64,000 bases of DNA from Polyangiaceae bacterium. Lineage in GTDB: Bacteria > Myxococcota_A > Polyangia > Polyangiales > Polyangiaceae. The stretch lies in NCBI GenBank assembly GCA_015075635.1, contig JABTUA010000001.1, positions 2,046,001 through 2,110,000 of the forward strand. The letters are read 5' to 3'. A program made the position numbers and the translations under genes. The notes under the pieces were generated by a model. The model ran no database searches. It was given only the letters and a program-made list of their open reading frames with translations, and had not been told where the DNA came from. Positions 44,478-53,445 of this stretch are shown in pieces (the stretch's first letter is position 1; every line of letters starts with the position of its first letter).

Positions 44478-45713
44478 GTGAGGGGACTCGGACCGGTCGC
44501 CGTCGCCCTCGCGGGGCTCGCGTTCGCCCCGCCGGCCGCCGCGCAGAGCATCGGCGGGCAGGTCGATCGGCACGTGGACAAGAACCTGCCGAACGGTGGC
44601 GGCAAGAAGAAGCCCAAGTCGAACAAGAAGAAGAAGCACCACTCCGCGCCGCGTCCCGGGCCCGAGCCGGGCCCCGCGCCGCCGCCCGGCCCTGCGCCGC
44701 CGCGCCCGAAGCCCAAGCAGTCCGAGCTCCCGCATCGGATCTTCGGCAAGAAGTTCCAGCTCGACCCCACCACGGGCCTCGCCTACCGCGGCTGGCGCCC
44801 GCAGAGCTACCAGGACATGGACGTCTCCACTGAGAACGCCCTGACCTGGCACGTGGGAGCCCGCGCCAAGCTGTTCTTCATCTCCATCAACCACGCCTAC
44901 TACGAGTCCAACGGCCTCTCGTCGCCGCGCCGGGGCGGCGCCAGCGTCGCCGCCCGCGCCGCCGCCGCCACGCCCGCGGCAGCCTGGTTTCTGGGCGCCA
45001 TCGGCTTCCCGTTCGACTGGGTGCTCGAGCCCATCATCCGCTACGAAGCCCGCGCTTTTCAGACCAACCTGAAGCCCGAGCGGCCGGTGCGCGTGATCCC
45101 CCACTCGGCCAGCAAGCACGACGACCTCTCGACGTTCCCGGCGACCACCTCCGAGCTGACCATGACGAGCGCCTTCGAGACGTTCGTGGTCGGGCTGCGC
45201 TACCACCACGACAACGATCCTTCCGGGATCATCTCCAGCGAGAGCGGCTCGTTTCCCAAGCTCTACTTCGGCGTCGGCCTCACGCAGTACAGCAAGCCCT
45301 ACCAGGTTCGGGTCGGCAGCGCGGTGCTCTCCGAGCTCCTGTTCGACGCGCGCATGCGCGGCGGCGGGCTCGCCCTCGGGCTCGAGACGGGGCAGAAGCC
45401 CGAGGCGTTCTTCGTGGACGTGTCCACCCAGCTCGGCATCGGCGAGGTGCGCCTGACCCGGAATTTCACCGTCAACGAGACGCTGCCGGACGGCTGGCTC
45501 ATCGGCTACGCGCAAGGCGAGCTCACGGCGGGCTACCTCCACCCGCTCACGCGCACCCGGCCCACGCTGCTCGGCGGCCTCGCCGCCTCCGCGGGCGGCG
45601 CCACCTTCTTCTATTTCAAGCCGCTGACCACCAGCGAAGAGGACAAGAGCACGCCGGCCCTCAACTGGGACCTGCTCTGGGGTCTGCGCGCGTTCATCGT
45701 GGTGCCGCTTTAG
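44478..45713 (+). CDS. Exported protein of unknown function with Lys/Pro-rich N-terminus
   Basis: A 411-residue protein starting at GTG 44478, with a signal peptide (cleavage near PAAAQS). Residues about 35-90 are Lys- then Pro-rich (KKKPKSNKKKKHHS; PGPEPGPAPPPGPAPP). The rest is rich in beta strands with aromatic ends (FETFVVGLRYHHDND; FPKLYFGVGLTQYSKPY; LLWGLRAFIVVPL), typical of an outer-membrane barrel. No named family is recognised. It is the last gene of the long run starting at 33621; its TAG stop begins the inverted-repeat element that separates it from the convergent gene. Confidence 0.7.
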   Translation: MRGLGPVAVALAGLAFAPPAAAQSIGGQVDRHVDKNLPNGGGKKKPKSNKKKKHHSAPRPGPEPGPAPPPGPAPPRPKPKQSELPHRIFGKKFQLDPTTGLAYRGWRPQSYQDMDVSTENALTWHVGARAKLFFISINHAYYESNGLSSPRRGGASVAARAAAATPAAAWFLGAIGFPFDWVLEPIIRYEARAFQTNLKPERPVRVIPHSASKHDDLSTFPATTSELTMTSAFETFVVGLRYHHDNDPSGIISSESGSFPKLYFGVGLTQYSKPYQVRVGSAVLSELLFDARMRGGGLALGLETGQKPEAFFVDVSTQLGIGEVRLTRNFTVNETLPDGWLIGYAQGELTAGYLHPLTRTRPTLLGGLAASAGGATFFYFKPLTTSEEDKSTPALNWDLLWGLRAFIVVPL

Positions 45714-45935
45714 GGGGGTCCCCAATTCGCGCTCCGCTGGCGAGCGCCAACGCCACGCGACCCTTCCGTGCGGTCGAGACGGCCGGCGCCGGGCCCAGCC
45801 GGTTTTCGCACTCACGTCTCATTGGCGGATCGAGATCTGATCATGGCAAGACTGCTCGAGTGATCCCGGGGCTCGGCTGACCGCCGAGCGGCGCGAATCC
45901 AGCCGCTCGGTCGCCGACCGAACTAGGGACCCCCC
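45713..45935. repeat. 223-bp region bounded by 17-bp inverted repeats
   Basis: GGGGGGTCCCCAATTCG at 45713-45729 and its imperfect reverse complement at 45919-45935 match at 15 of 17 positions. The region fills the gap between two convergent genes, and both genes end with TAG just outside or at the repeat ends. No open frame of interest lies inside. It could be a MITE-like element or a large bidirectional terminator. A target-site duplication is not clear. Confidence 0.5.
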
Positions 45936-45936
45936 A

Positions 45937-47277
45937 CTAGCGCGCCGCCGTGAACACGTCGAAGTCCACGCCGCCCTCGACGTGGGCGTCCGTCGAGAAG
46001 TAGAGCGAGCAGAAGCCGGGGCTCAGAGACGGAGTGCGCAGCGACACGTTGGTCTTGGCGACGCTCGTCTCGACGGCGGTGCGCACCGCCTTGAGCTCCT
46101 TGGCCGTGCCGATCTGCTGGCCGGTCGTCGGATCCATGTAGGTGTAGAACAGCGCGCGCACGCCGCCGTTGACGGCCAGCGCGCAGTTCGGCTGATCGTG
46201 GCGCGGCGAGCTGAAGAAGAGCACCGTGCCGTCCGGCGTCACCCAAGGCTCGAGATCCTCGTCGATCACCGCGCAGCCGTTCTCGAACGTCAGCGGTACC
46301 TGAGCGACCGAGCCGCCGGCGACCGGGAAGGTGTACAGGCCCGGCTTGCTGTTGCGATCGCTGATCCAGTAGAGGCGCGCGTTGCCGCCCAGGTAGGCGT
46401 ACGCGGGGTTGTAGTCTCGCGAGCCCGAGGTGGACTGGTTCAGCGGCGCGCCGAGCGGCGCCGGCGAGCCGGCGCTCTTGAACAGCTGGCTCGTGAAGAG
46501 CTGAAGCTTTCCGTTGCGCTTGCTGTCGAACAAGACGAACGGCTCCGTCGTCGTGGTCCCGTTCGACGGATCGACGGCGCCGGTCGGGATGATCACCGGG
46601 CCGGAGTCCTCTTGGTTCGGGTAGTTGACCAGGTTGCCGAGGTTGTTGGTCAGCGCGGTCCAGCCGGTTCCTTGGGCCGTCGCGGTGTAGAGATCCAGCT
46701 CGTTGGAGGAGTTCCGGCGCAGCACGACGCGATCGGTGCTCGTGAGCGTGGTGATGCGTGGGAAGAGATCGTCGGCGCTGCTGCTCAAGCCCGCGACCTT
46801 GGCGACCGGATCGCCGAAGGCGAGCCAGGAGAGATCGGTGCAGGGCGCGCAGGTCTGCTTGCACGGATTCCAGTACTGCCCCGTCGCGCAACCGGCGTCG
46901 GGCGCGGAGCCCGCGTCTGCCGGAGGGATGCAGTTGCCCGCGTCGGGGCCGGCCTCGACGTCCGGCGTCACGTCGGCGGAGACGTCGCTCGGGGAGTCCA
47001 GCGAGGCGTCGCCGCCGCTGCCGCCGGTTGCGCCGCTGCCGCCGCTGCCGCTGCTGCCGCCGGTCGCGCCGCTGCCGCCGCTGCCGCCGCTGCCGCCGGT
47101 CGCGCCCACGCCGCCACCGAATCCTCCTCCGCCGAAGTTGGTCCCGCCGCTGCCACCGGTGCCCCCCTTGCCGCCGGTGCTGGGCTTGTCGTCGGCGTCG
47201 TCGCCGCCCGCACAGCTCATGGCGGCACCCGCCGCACACAGACCCAAGAGGACGCCCGAAAGCCAGTGTGAACGCAT
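45937..47277 (-). CDS. Gly-rich lipoprotein with TolB/PD40-like beta-propeller region
   Basis: A 446-residue predicted lipoprotein (ATG 47277, Cys in AMSCAGG). Residues 25-95 form a Gly/Ser-rich linker with SGGSGATGG repeats, followed by an Asp-rich patch (VSADVTPDVEAGPDAG) and a Cys-containing segment (YWNPCKQTCAPC). From about 170 the sequence resembles WD40/PD40 repeats of TolB-like propellers: PFVLFDSKRNGKLQLF, ARLYWISDRNSKPGLY, WVTPDGTVLFFSSPRHD, CSLYFSTDAH. It would be an outer-membrane surface protein binding a partner or sugar. It is divergent from the exported protein at 47379. Confidence 0.8.
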   Translation of the reverse strand: MRSHWLSGVLLGLCAAGAAMSCAGGDDADDKPSTGGKGGTGGSGGTNFGGGGFGGGVGATGGSGGSGGSGATGGSSGSGGSGATGGSGGDASLDSPSDVSADVTPDVEAGPDAGNCIPPADAGSAPDAGCATGQYWNPCKQTCAPCTDLSWLAFGDPVAKVAGLSSSADDLFPRITTLTSTDRVVLRRNSSNELDLYTATAQGTGWTALTNNLGNLVNYPNQEDSGPVIIPTGAVDPSNGTTTTEPFVLFDSKRNGKLQLFTSQLFKSAGSPAPLGAPLNQSTSGSRDYNPAYAYLGGNARLYWISDRNSKPGLYTFPVAGGSVAQVPLTFENGCAVIDEDLEPWVTPDGTVLFFSSPRHDQPNCALAVNGGVRALFYTYMDPTTGQQIGTAKELKAVRTAVETSVAKTNVSLRTPSLSPGFCSLYFSTDAHVEGGVDFDVFTAAR

Positions 47278-47378
47278 GGGCCCGAGTCTCCTCCAAACCC
47301 AGGGCTGCCTGCAATCGCCCGGGGAAGATGTCGGCCCGAGCGCTCGTAAGGGGGGGTCACGTTTCGGAGGAGGTTCGG

Positions 47379-48311
47379 GTGGGTTCATCGTTCCTGCGCA
47401 AAGCTCTGGGGTTGCTCTCGGTCTCGGTTCTGCTCTGGTCGGCCGAGGCGGGCGCGGATGCGCCCAAGCCGGTAGCGGTGGCGAAGGCCGCGACCGGGGC
47501 GTTCGGGGAGCGAGATGGCATCGGCGAGGATGTGCGGGCCGGCAAGCCGCTCGTGATCGAGGTGTTCGTTCCGCTGTGCTCGGACGCCAAGGGCGGGCCT
47601 TGCGGCAAGCACCCAGGGGCCGGGGATCCGAGGAACCTGGAGGACAACCTGTATTGGGGCGCGGTGTTCGGTGCCAATCGCTTCCTGTCGCGCCGCGACA
47701 CCGGCTGGGCGCGCGTGGAGGCCGGCCCCGCCGAGAGCTTCGAGCTCGAGCGAGTCGCGTTCAAGCGCAGCGTCAGCGGCGCGCCCTGGGGCACCATCGG
47801 GAGCGTGGAGGTGTACGTGGTGCTCCACGCCATCGACGGCGACTCCGGTGGTGACGCGCTCGAGCGCTTCCTGGAGGTCGCTGCCCGCGGCGGCAGCGTC
47901 AGCGTCGGCGGAGCATCGGAGCGCGTCCACGCGGTGGGGTTCATGGGCAGGAACCCGCTCTTGAAGAACGGCCGCGTGCCGGAGAAGCTCGAGCTTCCCG
48001 TGGCGGCCGCCGGCACCGGCATCCCGATCTTCACCAGCATGGCGCACGCGCGCGAGACGCTCGGCGCCTGGGTGAAGCGCAGCGGGTCGCGGGAGATCCT
48101 CTTGCCGCGCGGGCCGGTCGCTTCCGAGGGCTACGTGCTCGACGCCGTGGCGCAGGGCCTCGCGCGGAACGAGGCAGCCTGGAGCGTGCGCAAGCGGGTG
48201 GCGAAGGCCTACACGCGCTGGCACAAGGTGCCGGCCCCACTGGCCGAGGCGTATTTCTCTCCGGCTCCGCCCAAGAGCTGGAGCTTCGGCGCCGACAAAC
48301 CGCTGAGCTGA
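47379..48311 (+). CDS. Exported protein of unknown function
   Basis: A 310-residue protein. The GTG at 47379 has GGAGGAGG upstream with good spacing and opens VGSSFLRKALGLLSVSVLLW, a signal peptide with cleavage near GADAP. The mature part starts with a helix, then a mostly beta domain (GKPLVIEVFVPLCSD, GSVEVYVVLHAIDG) containing a Cys pair in VPLCSDAKGGPCG. A small helical C-terminus follows (SVRKRVAKAYTRWHK). The feature CSDAKGGPCGKHPGAGDPRN.. looks conserved in related proteins of this phylum, but I cannot name the family. The mobile-element patch begins right after its stop. Confidence 0.7.
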   Translation: MGSSFLRKALGLLSVSVLLWSAEAGADAPKPVAVAKAATGAFGERDGIGEDVRAGKPLVIEVFVPLCSDAKGGPCGKHPGAGDPRNLEDNLYWGAVFGANRFLSRRDTGWARVEAGPAESFELERVAFKRSVSGAPWGTIGSVEVYVVLHAIDGDSGGDALERFLEVAARGGSVSVGGASERVHAVGFMGRNPLLKNGRVPEKLELPVAAAGTGIPIFTSMAHARETLGAWVKRSGSREILLPRGPVASEGYVLDAVAQGLARNEAAWSVRKRVAKAYTRWHKVPAPLAEAYFSPAPPKSWSFGADKPLS

Positions 48312-48702
48312 GCGCGCGGGCTGGCGCCCAGTCCCGCTCGGTGTCGGGCCGGACAGAGGTTGAGAAGCGACGCGTTCTCGAAGAGTCGAGGACGGTCACG
48401 GGTACGGCGCGCGAGCAGGCGCAAATTCGCACTCGAGGTCAGGACGGGCCGGCGCTGGAGGTCGGGGCGTGGCTCTCGGGTGGCGCCGGGCGTTGGTGAA
48501 GCGCTGGCGGCGTCGGCGCAGTGGTCGAGCGCACGACGCAGAGCTCGATGACCGCGAGTGCGGCACTGCGTGCAGCTGCCTGGAGGGAGCGCCATCGGAC
48601 TCGAGCTCGACGCGCAGCTTCCGGACCCACGGCGCTGCCGCTGACAAAGACCACCAAGGGCATCCCGTGCACGCCCGTTTGTTTGCGGGCGTGCGAGCAG
48701 CG
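48312..48702. other. Gene-free flank of the group II intron
   Basis: No convincing gene is visible; the open frames are GC-bias artefacts. It holds one arm of a 28-bp inverted repeat pair (48626-48653), then a hairpin ACGCCCG-TTTGTTTG-CGGGCGT at about 48671-48692. The intron begins 11 nt later at 48703. A stem-loop just before the insertion point recalls introns that target terminator-like structures. Confidence 0.6.
48626..48653 (-). repeat. 28-bp repeat, left copy (inverted)
   Basis: The reverse complement of this segment, starting tggtctttgtcagcggcagc, is identical over 28 bp to 52018-52045, 33 nt upstream of the decayed transposase gene. No transposase sequence lies beside this left copy, so it may be the remnant of another insertion-sequence end. 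Confidence 0.8.
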
Positions 48703-49081
48703 GTGCGCCCGGCATGGGCACAACCTTGGAGGTGGAAGTCCTCGAAGGTGGTCATCAAAATCGAAGCGAACCGCAACTGCGGAAGGGTGACCGACCGTGG
48801 GAAGGAAGCGGGGAGCGAAACCGTGGGCCGACGAACAGGAATCGGATACGAGGCGGAGTCGGGTGAGCGAGCAGGCCGTATTCTGCGAAGCTCGGATGAC
48901 CAAGACCCGGCGACGTAGATCCGGCGGTCGTGCGGTGAAGGGTTGTGCATTACCTGGGGAGATCTCGCCTTGCGCCTGAAAGGGCGACGCTGTGCGAACG
49001 GCGGAGCGAGAAGTCAGCAGAGGTCGTAGTAGTCGCTGAGCTCGGCGACGAAGGACCGAACGAAGAGGAGAGCGAACGAAC

Positions 49082-50452
49082 GTGGGTCTCAAAGGCACCA
49101 GGTCTCAGATGTCCGGGCAACTGGAGCTCCCGCTGGCAGATAGGGGTGAAGCCCCGAACAACCCGCGGAGCGAGGAAGTGCCGATGGCGACGCATGAGCT
49201 CGTACGCTCGGGAGCGAGCGACCTGATGATGAAGGTGTGTGAACGCCAGAATCTTCAGGCCGCGTTGAACCAGTGAAAAGGAACAAGGGCAGTCCTGGTA
49301 TCGATGGGATGACCGTAAGCGAGTTGCCCGACTACCTGCGCGCTCACTGGCACGAGCTCCGCGAGCAGTTGCTCACGGGGCGTATCGGCCCGCGCCGGTG
49401 AGACGGCAGCTAATTCCCAAAGGGAACCGGCGGAATGCGAGAGCTCGGCATTCCTACGGTGCTCGATCAGTTCATCCAGCAGGCCCTGCTTCAGGTCCTG
49501 CAACCGATGTTCGATCCGAGCTTCTCGCAGCACAGCCACGGCTTTCGACCCGGGCGGCGCGCACACGACGCTGTTCGTGAAGCGCAACGCTTCGTGCAAG
49601 AGGGCCGGCGGTGGGTGGTCGATGTCGATCTGGAGAAATTCTTCGATCGCGTCAACCACGACGTGCTGATGGGAAAGCTCGCGAAGCGGATCGCGGACAA
49701 GACGATGCTCGGACTCATCCGCCGCTACTTGAACGCCGGCATCATGGTCGGCGGAGTGGTGGTGGAACGGCACGAGGGAACGCCGCAAGGCGGGCCACTC
49801 GCCGTTGCTCGCGAACGTGCTGCTCGATGACATCGACAAGGAGCTGGAGAAGCGCGGACACGCCTTCGTGCGCTACGCCGATGACTGCAACGTTTACGTG
49901 CGGTCGCGGCGCGCCGGCGAGCGCGTGATGGAGCTGCTCCGGCGGCTCTACGCGAAGCAACGGCTCCAAATCAACGAGTCGAAAAGCGCGGTCGCACATG
50001 CCTTCGAGCGACAGTTTCTCGGTTTCGCATACTGGGCAGCGCCCAAACGCGAGATCCGAGTCCGCGTCGCACCGAAGGCCGTTGCAGCGATGAAAGCTCG
50101 AGTGCGGCGGACTACCCGCCGTAACGGCGGAAGAAGCCTGGCGCGGGTTTGCGAGGACTTGAAAGCATTCCTAACCGGATGGAAGGCATACTTCGATCTG
50201 GCCAAAACGCCGAAGGTCTTCGCCGATCTCGACCGTTGGATTCGACGCCGGCTGAGAATGCTCCAGCTCAAGCAGTGGCGACGCGGTCGCACCGTGTTTC
50301 GGGAGCTCGTGTCACGCGGTCTGACCGTGTGGCGCTCTCGTCGCGGTGCTGCCAACCACCGCCGTTGGTGGCGGAGCGCAATCAGAGACATCCAAATCGC
50401 ACTTCCAAACTCGCTCTTCGACGAGCTGGGCGTACCCCGGCTCGCCGCGTGA
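49082..50452 (+). pseudogene. Group II intron maturase/reverse transcriptase, frameshifted
   Basis: Five collinear fragments of an LtrA-type reverse transcriptase without an endonuclease domain. Fragment 1 ends VCERQNLQAALNQ with a frameshift near 49275; fragment 2 has RNKGSPGIDGMTVSELPDYL up to about 49386; fragment 3 has RPAPVRRQLIPKGN to about 49430. Fragment 4 (to about 49800) holds HGFRPGRRAHDAV and WVVDVDLEKFFDRVNHDVL. Fragment 5 holds ANVLLDDIDKEL, the catalytic YADD at about 49874, and the thumb/maturase part ending PNSLFDELGVPRLAA. No active enzyme can be made without correcting all four shifts. Confidence 0.9.
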
Positions 50453-50466
50453 CCTCAACTTTTCGA

Positions 50467-50540
50467 ACCGCCGGATGCGGTCCCGCACGTCCGGTGGTGT
50501 GGGAGGGGTCGCCGGGCGAAACCGGCGCCCCTATCCCGAT
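50467..50540 (+). ncRNA. Group II intron domains V and VI
   Basis: Domain V: ACCGCCGGA pairs with TCCGGTGGT (9 bp), enclosing TGCGG..CGCACG with the conserved bulge pattern. Domain VI: GGGA-GGGG-CGCCGG pairs with CCGGCG-CCCC-TCCC, leaving A50533 bulged as branch point. Base pairing is complete despite the dead protein gene. Confidence 0.85.
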
Positions 50541-50763
50541 TTTCAGCGTACGGTGACCTGAAGGAAAGAGCATCGAGACGTCGATTTCTCTTGACGCATT
50601 CTCGAGCGACGCGCGTTCGCGTTCGACGACAACGCGGGTGAGGGCCTCTCGCTCGCGCGTGGTGACGCGCTCGTGCGCGTTCGTGCGCGCGACGACGCGC
50701 GACGCGTTCAGATGCCCGAAACGCGCTCAGCGTGTCAGCAGCGAGCTCGAAAAATCGCGTGAT
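50541..50763. other. Gene-free region between intron and HNH gene
   Basis: No gene is supported in these 223 bp (311 bp from the end of the maturase relic). It is rich in gcgcg repeats around 50620-50720. It should hold the HNH gene's promoter, but no clear -35/-10 pair is visible. Confidence 0.5.
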
Positions 50764-51969
50764 ATGCCAGAAAGCATGAACGCTCTCTCTTCGGTCTCCG
50801 ACCACGAGCTCCGCGAGCGACTTTCGGCCGCCGTGAGCTCGGAGCGGTCGGCGTGCGCCAACGTCATCTTCCACCTGGCAGAGCTCGACCGCCGCAAACT
50901 GTACCTGGACGATGCGTGTTCCTCCCTCTTCGCCTACTGCACCGAGCGCCTCGGCTATTCCGAGGACAGCGCGACCAAGCGTGTGCGTGTGGCCCGCCTG
51001 GCCCAGCAGTTCCCCCAGGTGCTCGATGACCTCGCCAGCGGCGAGCTCCACCTGACGGGGCTGTTCCTGCTCTCCGGCCACCTGACGGACGACAACGCTG
51101 AGCAGCTCCTCGCGGAGGCGCGAGGGAAATCGAAGCGACAGCTCGAAGAGCTCCTGGCGCGGTGGTTCCCGCGACCGGACGTGCCGCCGACCATCACCCC
51201 GGTCACGCCCGAGCCGGTGCAGGGGGAGTTGTCCACATGGTCCAGGGCAGGTAACCCGGCTCCGCCGGCCTCGGCGCCTCGCCCTCGCGTCGAGCCGCTC
51301 TCGCCGGCGAGCGTTCGCGTGGAATTCACAGCCAGCGTCGCGTTCCGCGACAAGCTCGAGCAGGCCAGGGCTCTGCTCAGCCACAAAGTGCCCAGCGGCG
51401 ACCCCGCGACGATCCTCGAGCGCGCGCTGGACCTGCTCATCGAGCGGGAGACGAAGCGCCGCTCCGGGGCGGGCAAGCCCCGCAAGCGCCGCGAGACGAA
51501 GCCGGGCTCGAGACACGTTCCGGTGGAAGTCGAGAGGGCAGTGCGAGAGCGGGACGGAAACCAGTGTACGTTCACCGACGCCGAGGGGCGACGGTGCTCC
51601 GCCAAGCTCTTTCTCACCATCGAGCACATCGACCCGTTCGCGAAGGGCGGGCCCACGACGGTGGACAACTGCTGCTTGCTTTGCAGGCCTCACAACGCCC
51701 ACCGAGCCCGCCAGGTCTTCGGTGAGGACCACATCCAGAACAAGACCTCGGAGGCGCGCGCGAGGCGAAGACAGAGCACGCCACCGGCGCCACCAGCGCC
51801 GACGCCCGCGCCCGAGGGCGGCGTGTCCGAAAAGGTGCTCGGAGCGCTGGTTCGGATGGGGTTCAAGCGAGCGGACGCGCGGCGAGCCGTCGAGCAAGCG
51901 CGGCTGCGCGAGGTGGAGCCGCTGCTCGAGCCGATGCTTCGCGCGACGCTCGCCATTCTCACACCCTGA
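50764..51969 (+). CDS. HNH endonuclease-domain protein
   Basis: A 401-residue protein. The N-terminal 120 residues are helical (MNALSSVSDHELRERLSAAV, AYCTERLGYSEDSATKRVRV), like the DUF222-type regions of multi-copy HNH proteins. A Pro-rich linker follows, then the HNH nuclease at about residues 255-320: RDGNQCTF, RCSAK, EHIDPFAKGGPTTVDNCCLLCRPHN. The Cys residues would bind structural zinc and the HIDP His would act as the base. The C-terminus has a short helical module (LGALVRMGFKRADARRAVEQ) resembling a RuvA-C/UBA-like helix bundle. It sits in a patch of mobile elements and is probably mobile itself. The ATG at 50764 is used; 50776 is equally possible. Confidence 0.85.
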   Translation: MPESMNALSSVSDHELRERLSAAVSSERSACANVIFHLAELDRRKLYLDDACSSLFAYCTERLGYSEDSATKRVRVARLAQQFPQVLDDLASGELHLTGLFLLSGHLTDDNAEQLLAEARGKSKRQLEELLARWFPRPDVPPTITPVTPEPVQGELSTWSRAGNPAPPASAPRPRVEPLSPASVRVEFTASVAFRDKLEQARALLSHKVPSGDPATILERALDLLIERETKRRSGAGKPRKRRETKPGSRHVPVEVERAVRERDGNQCTFTDAEGRRCSAKLFLTIEHIDPFAKGGPTTVDNCCLLCRPHNAHRARQVFGEDHIQNKTSEARARRRQSTPPAPPAPTPAPEGGVSEKVLGALVRMGFKRADARRAVEQARLREVEPLLEPMLRATLAILTP

Positions 51970-51979
51970 GACGGTTCGG

Positions 51980-52002
51980 GCACACCCCGACAAAGGGTGT
52001 GC
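51980..52002 (+). terminator. Hairpin after the HNH gene
   Basis: GCACACCC (51980-51987) pairs with GGGTGTGC (51995-52002) around the loop CGACAAA. It starts 10 nt after the HNH stop. No T-tract follows. The stem-loop layout is like the one at 8841-8863. Confidence 0.55.
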
Positions 52003-52017
52003 TCGGAGTGCCCTCAT

Positions 52018-52045
52018 TGGTCTTTGTCAGCGGCAGCGCCGTGGG
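52018..52045 (+). repeat. 28-bp repeat, right copy
   Basis: Identical in reverse complement to 48626-48653. It precedes the decayed transposase gene by 33 nt and so may lie in the left end of that insertion sequence. Confidence 0.8.
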
Positions 52046-52077
52046 CACGCATGCGGACGAAGGAAAGGAGCTCATCT

Positions 52078-53206
52078 GTGCCTCGAACAGGTCGCACTCA
52101 ACGCAGAGTCATCGGCATGCTCGTCAAACGCTTCGGCGACGCGCGCCTCGACGAGGTCCGCGACCGCGCAACCCGTACATTTCGTGTTCGGCGCCTCGCG
52201 CCAGGTGGCGCTGTCGCGACAAACGCCTCGCTGGGAGCGAACTCCTCCGGCTCGGCCGGACTCTCATTTGACGTCGCTGGGAGCTCGGCAGGTTGCTCGC
52301 CAGCGCGCTGCTCGGGATGGTGGCCGGGAGCAGGAGCCTGCGCGAGGTCGAGCAGCTGACCGCGGAGCTCACGCCCGCGGTGCGCGCGAAGCTCGGAATC
52401 GCACGTCGTGTTCCGGACACTACGTTGCGGGACGCGCTCGCAGCGCTCGAGCCCGACGACGTCCGCCCGGCGCTGCACGCTGCGACTCGCGCTGCCCAGC
52501 GCCGCAAGGCGCTCGAGCCCGATGGCTTACCCTTCGGCGTCGTCTCGCTCGACGGCAAGGCGACCAGCGTGCCTGCCGCCGACGACTTCTTCGCCCAGCG
52601 TCAGACGGCGCCGGCCGAGGCGCGCCTGCTCGGCCTGGTCAGGACCGTCACGGCCACGCTGACCAGGGTGGCCTGGAGCCTGACCAGGCCGCCGCCTCCA
52701 GCACGGATCTCCACCACGGTCGCTCCGTCGTGCGGCGCATCTACCTCGGTGAAGCCCTTGCCGCGCCGGAAGGTTGGGAGCATCTCAGGACCGTGCTCCG
52801 CGTCGAGGTCGAGACGCTCGATTCCAAGGGCGTCCGGGTCGCGAGCGACAACCGCTGCTTCGTTTCCAGCTTGCCGCGCTCTCGACTCAGCGAGGTCCAA
52901 TGGCTGCTCGTCGTGCGCCGCCACTGGGGCGTCGAGACTGCCCATCAGCTTCTCGATGGCGCCTTCGCCGAGGACCATCATCCGTGGATCGAACAGAACC
53001 CGCGAGCCACGGTCGTCGTGATGGTGCTGCGGCGCATCGCATACACGCTGCTCGCGCTCTGGCGCGGGGTGACTTTGCGCAGCGACGAACAGCGTAGGCG
53101 GCCCTGGCGCGACCTGATGCGCGACATCTGGCTCTGCACAGTCAAGGCCACCGCAGAGACCCCTCGAAACTCGAGTGACCGCCGGCTCCCGCCGGCGCCT
53201 GCGTGA
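52078..53206 (+). pseudogene. ISAs1-like transposase, decayed with internal deletion
   Basis: Fragments of one transposase lie in different frames. The first (52078-about 52190, starting GTG) reads VPRTGRTQRRVIGMLVKRFG. The second (about 52293-52665) has SLREVEQLTAELTPAVRAKL, RRVPDTTLRDALAALEPDD and VVSLDGKAT. The third (about 52690-53206) has GWEHLRTVLRVEVETLDSKG, the diagnostic RRHWGVETAHQLLDGAFAED and RRIAYTLLALWRG. More than 100 codons between the second and third, including part of the catalytic core, are missing. The 52205-52290 stretch is out of frame. This is a dead copy of the ISAs1 family ('H-repeat-associated' proteins). Confidence 0.75.
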
Positions 53207-53445
53207 GCGCTCCCAAGGCCTTCGCGCCGACCTGCTCTTTGACAGACTTCGCCTCGATCATTGCCCTCGGGCTCCTGCCCCCGTAGCGGCTCGATGGCGC
53301 TTGCTCCTGTGCGGCCCAGGCTCCTCTCTACCGCCCCGTCCCGGGTCACCACTTCCCAGCCGGTGGTGGCGACCCAGTTCGACTCGCGGAGAACCGATCG
53401 AGACTGGGCTGGCGCCGGCAGTGCTCGGCCGCTATCCTCCGCGAA
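53207..53445. other. Intergenic region after the IS relic
   Basis: This 239-bp stretch between the transposase relic and the next lipoprotein gene has no convincing gene. TTGACA at 53239-53244 could be a -35 box but lacks a clear -10 partner. The right end of the insertion sequence was not found. Confidence 0.4.

Larger units (their letters stand above)
48703..50540 (+). mobile_element. Group II intron with decayed reverse transcriptase
   Basis: The 5' end reads gtgcgcccggcatggg, matching the group II consensus GUGYG. The 3' end ctatcccgat has a bulged A (50533) 7 nt from the end, in the branch-point position of domain VI, and domain V is intact. The ORF for the maturase/reverse transcriptase lies in domain IV but carries four frameshifts. 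The RNA may still be spliceable if a maturase is supplied from another copy, and cannot make its own. The length of about 1.84 kb is typical of group II introns with an endonuclease-less protein. Confidence 0.85.

Noticed and set aside
45713..45935. Classical Rho-independent terminator
   Set aside because: The inverted repeats are about 190 bp apart and no T-tract follows; recorded only as a repeat element.
49274..49276. TGA in the intron maturase as recoding
   Set aside because: Three more frameshifts follow, so decay is the simpler reading.
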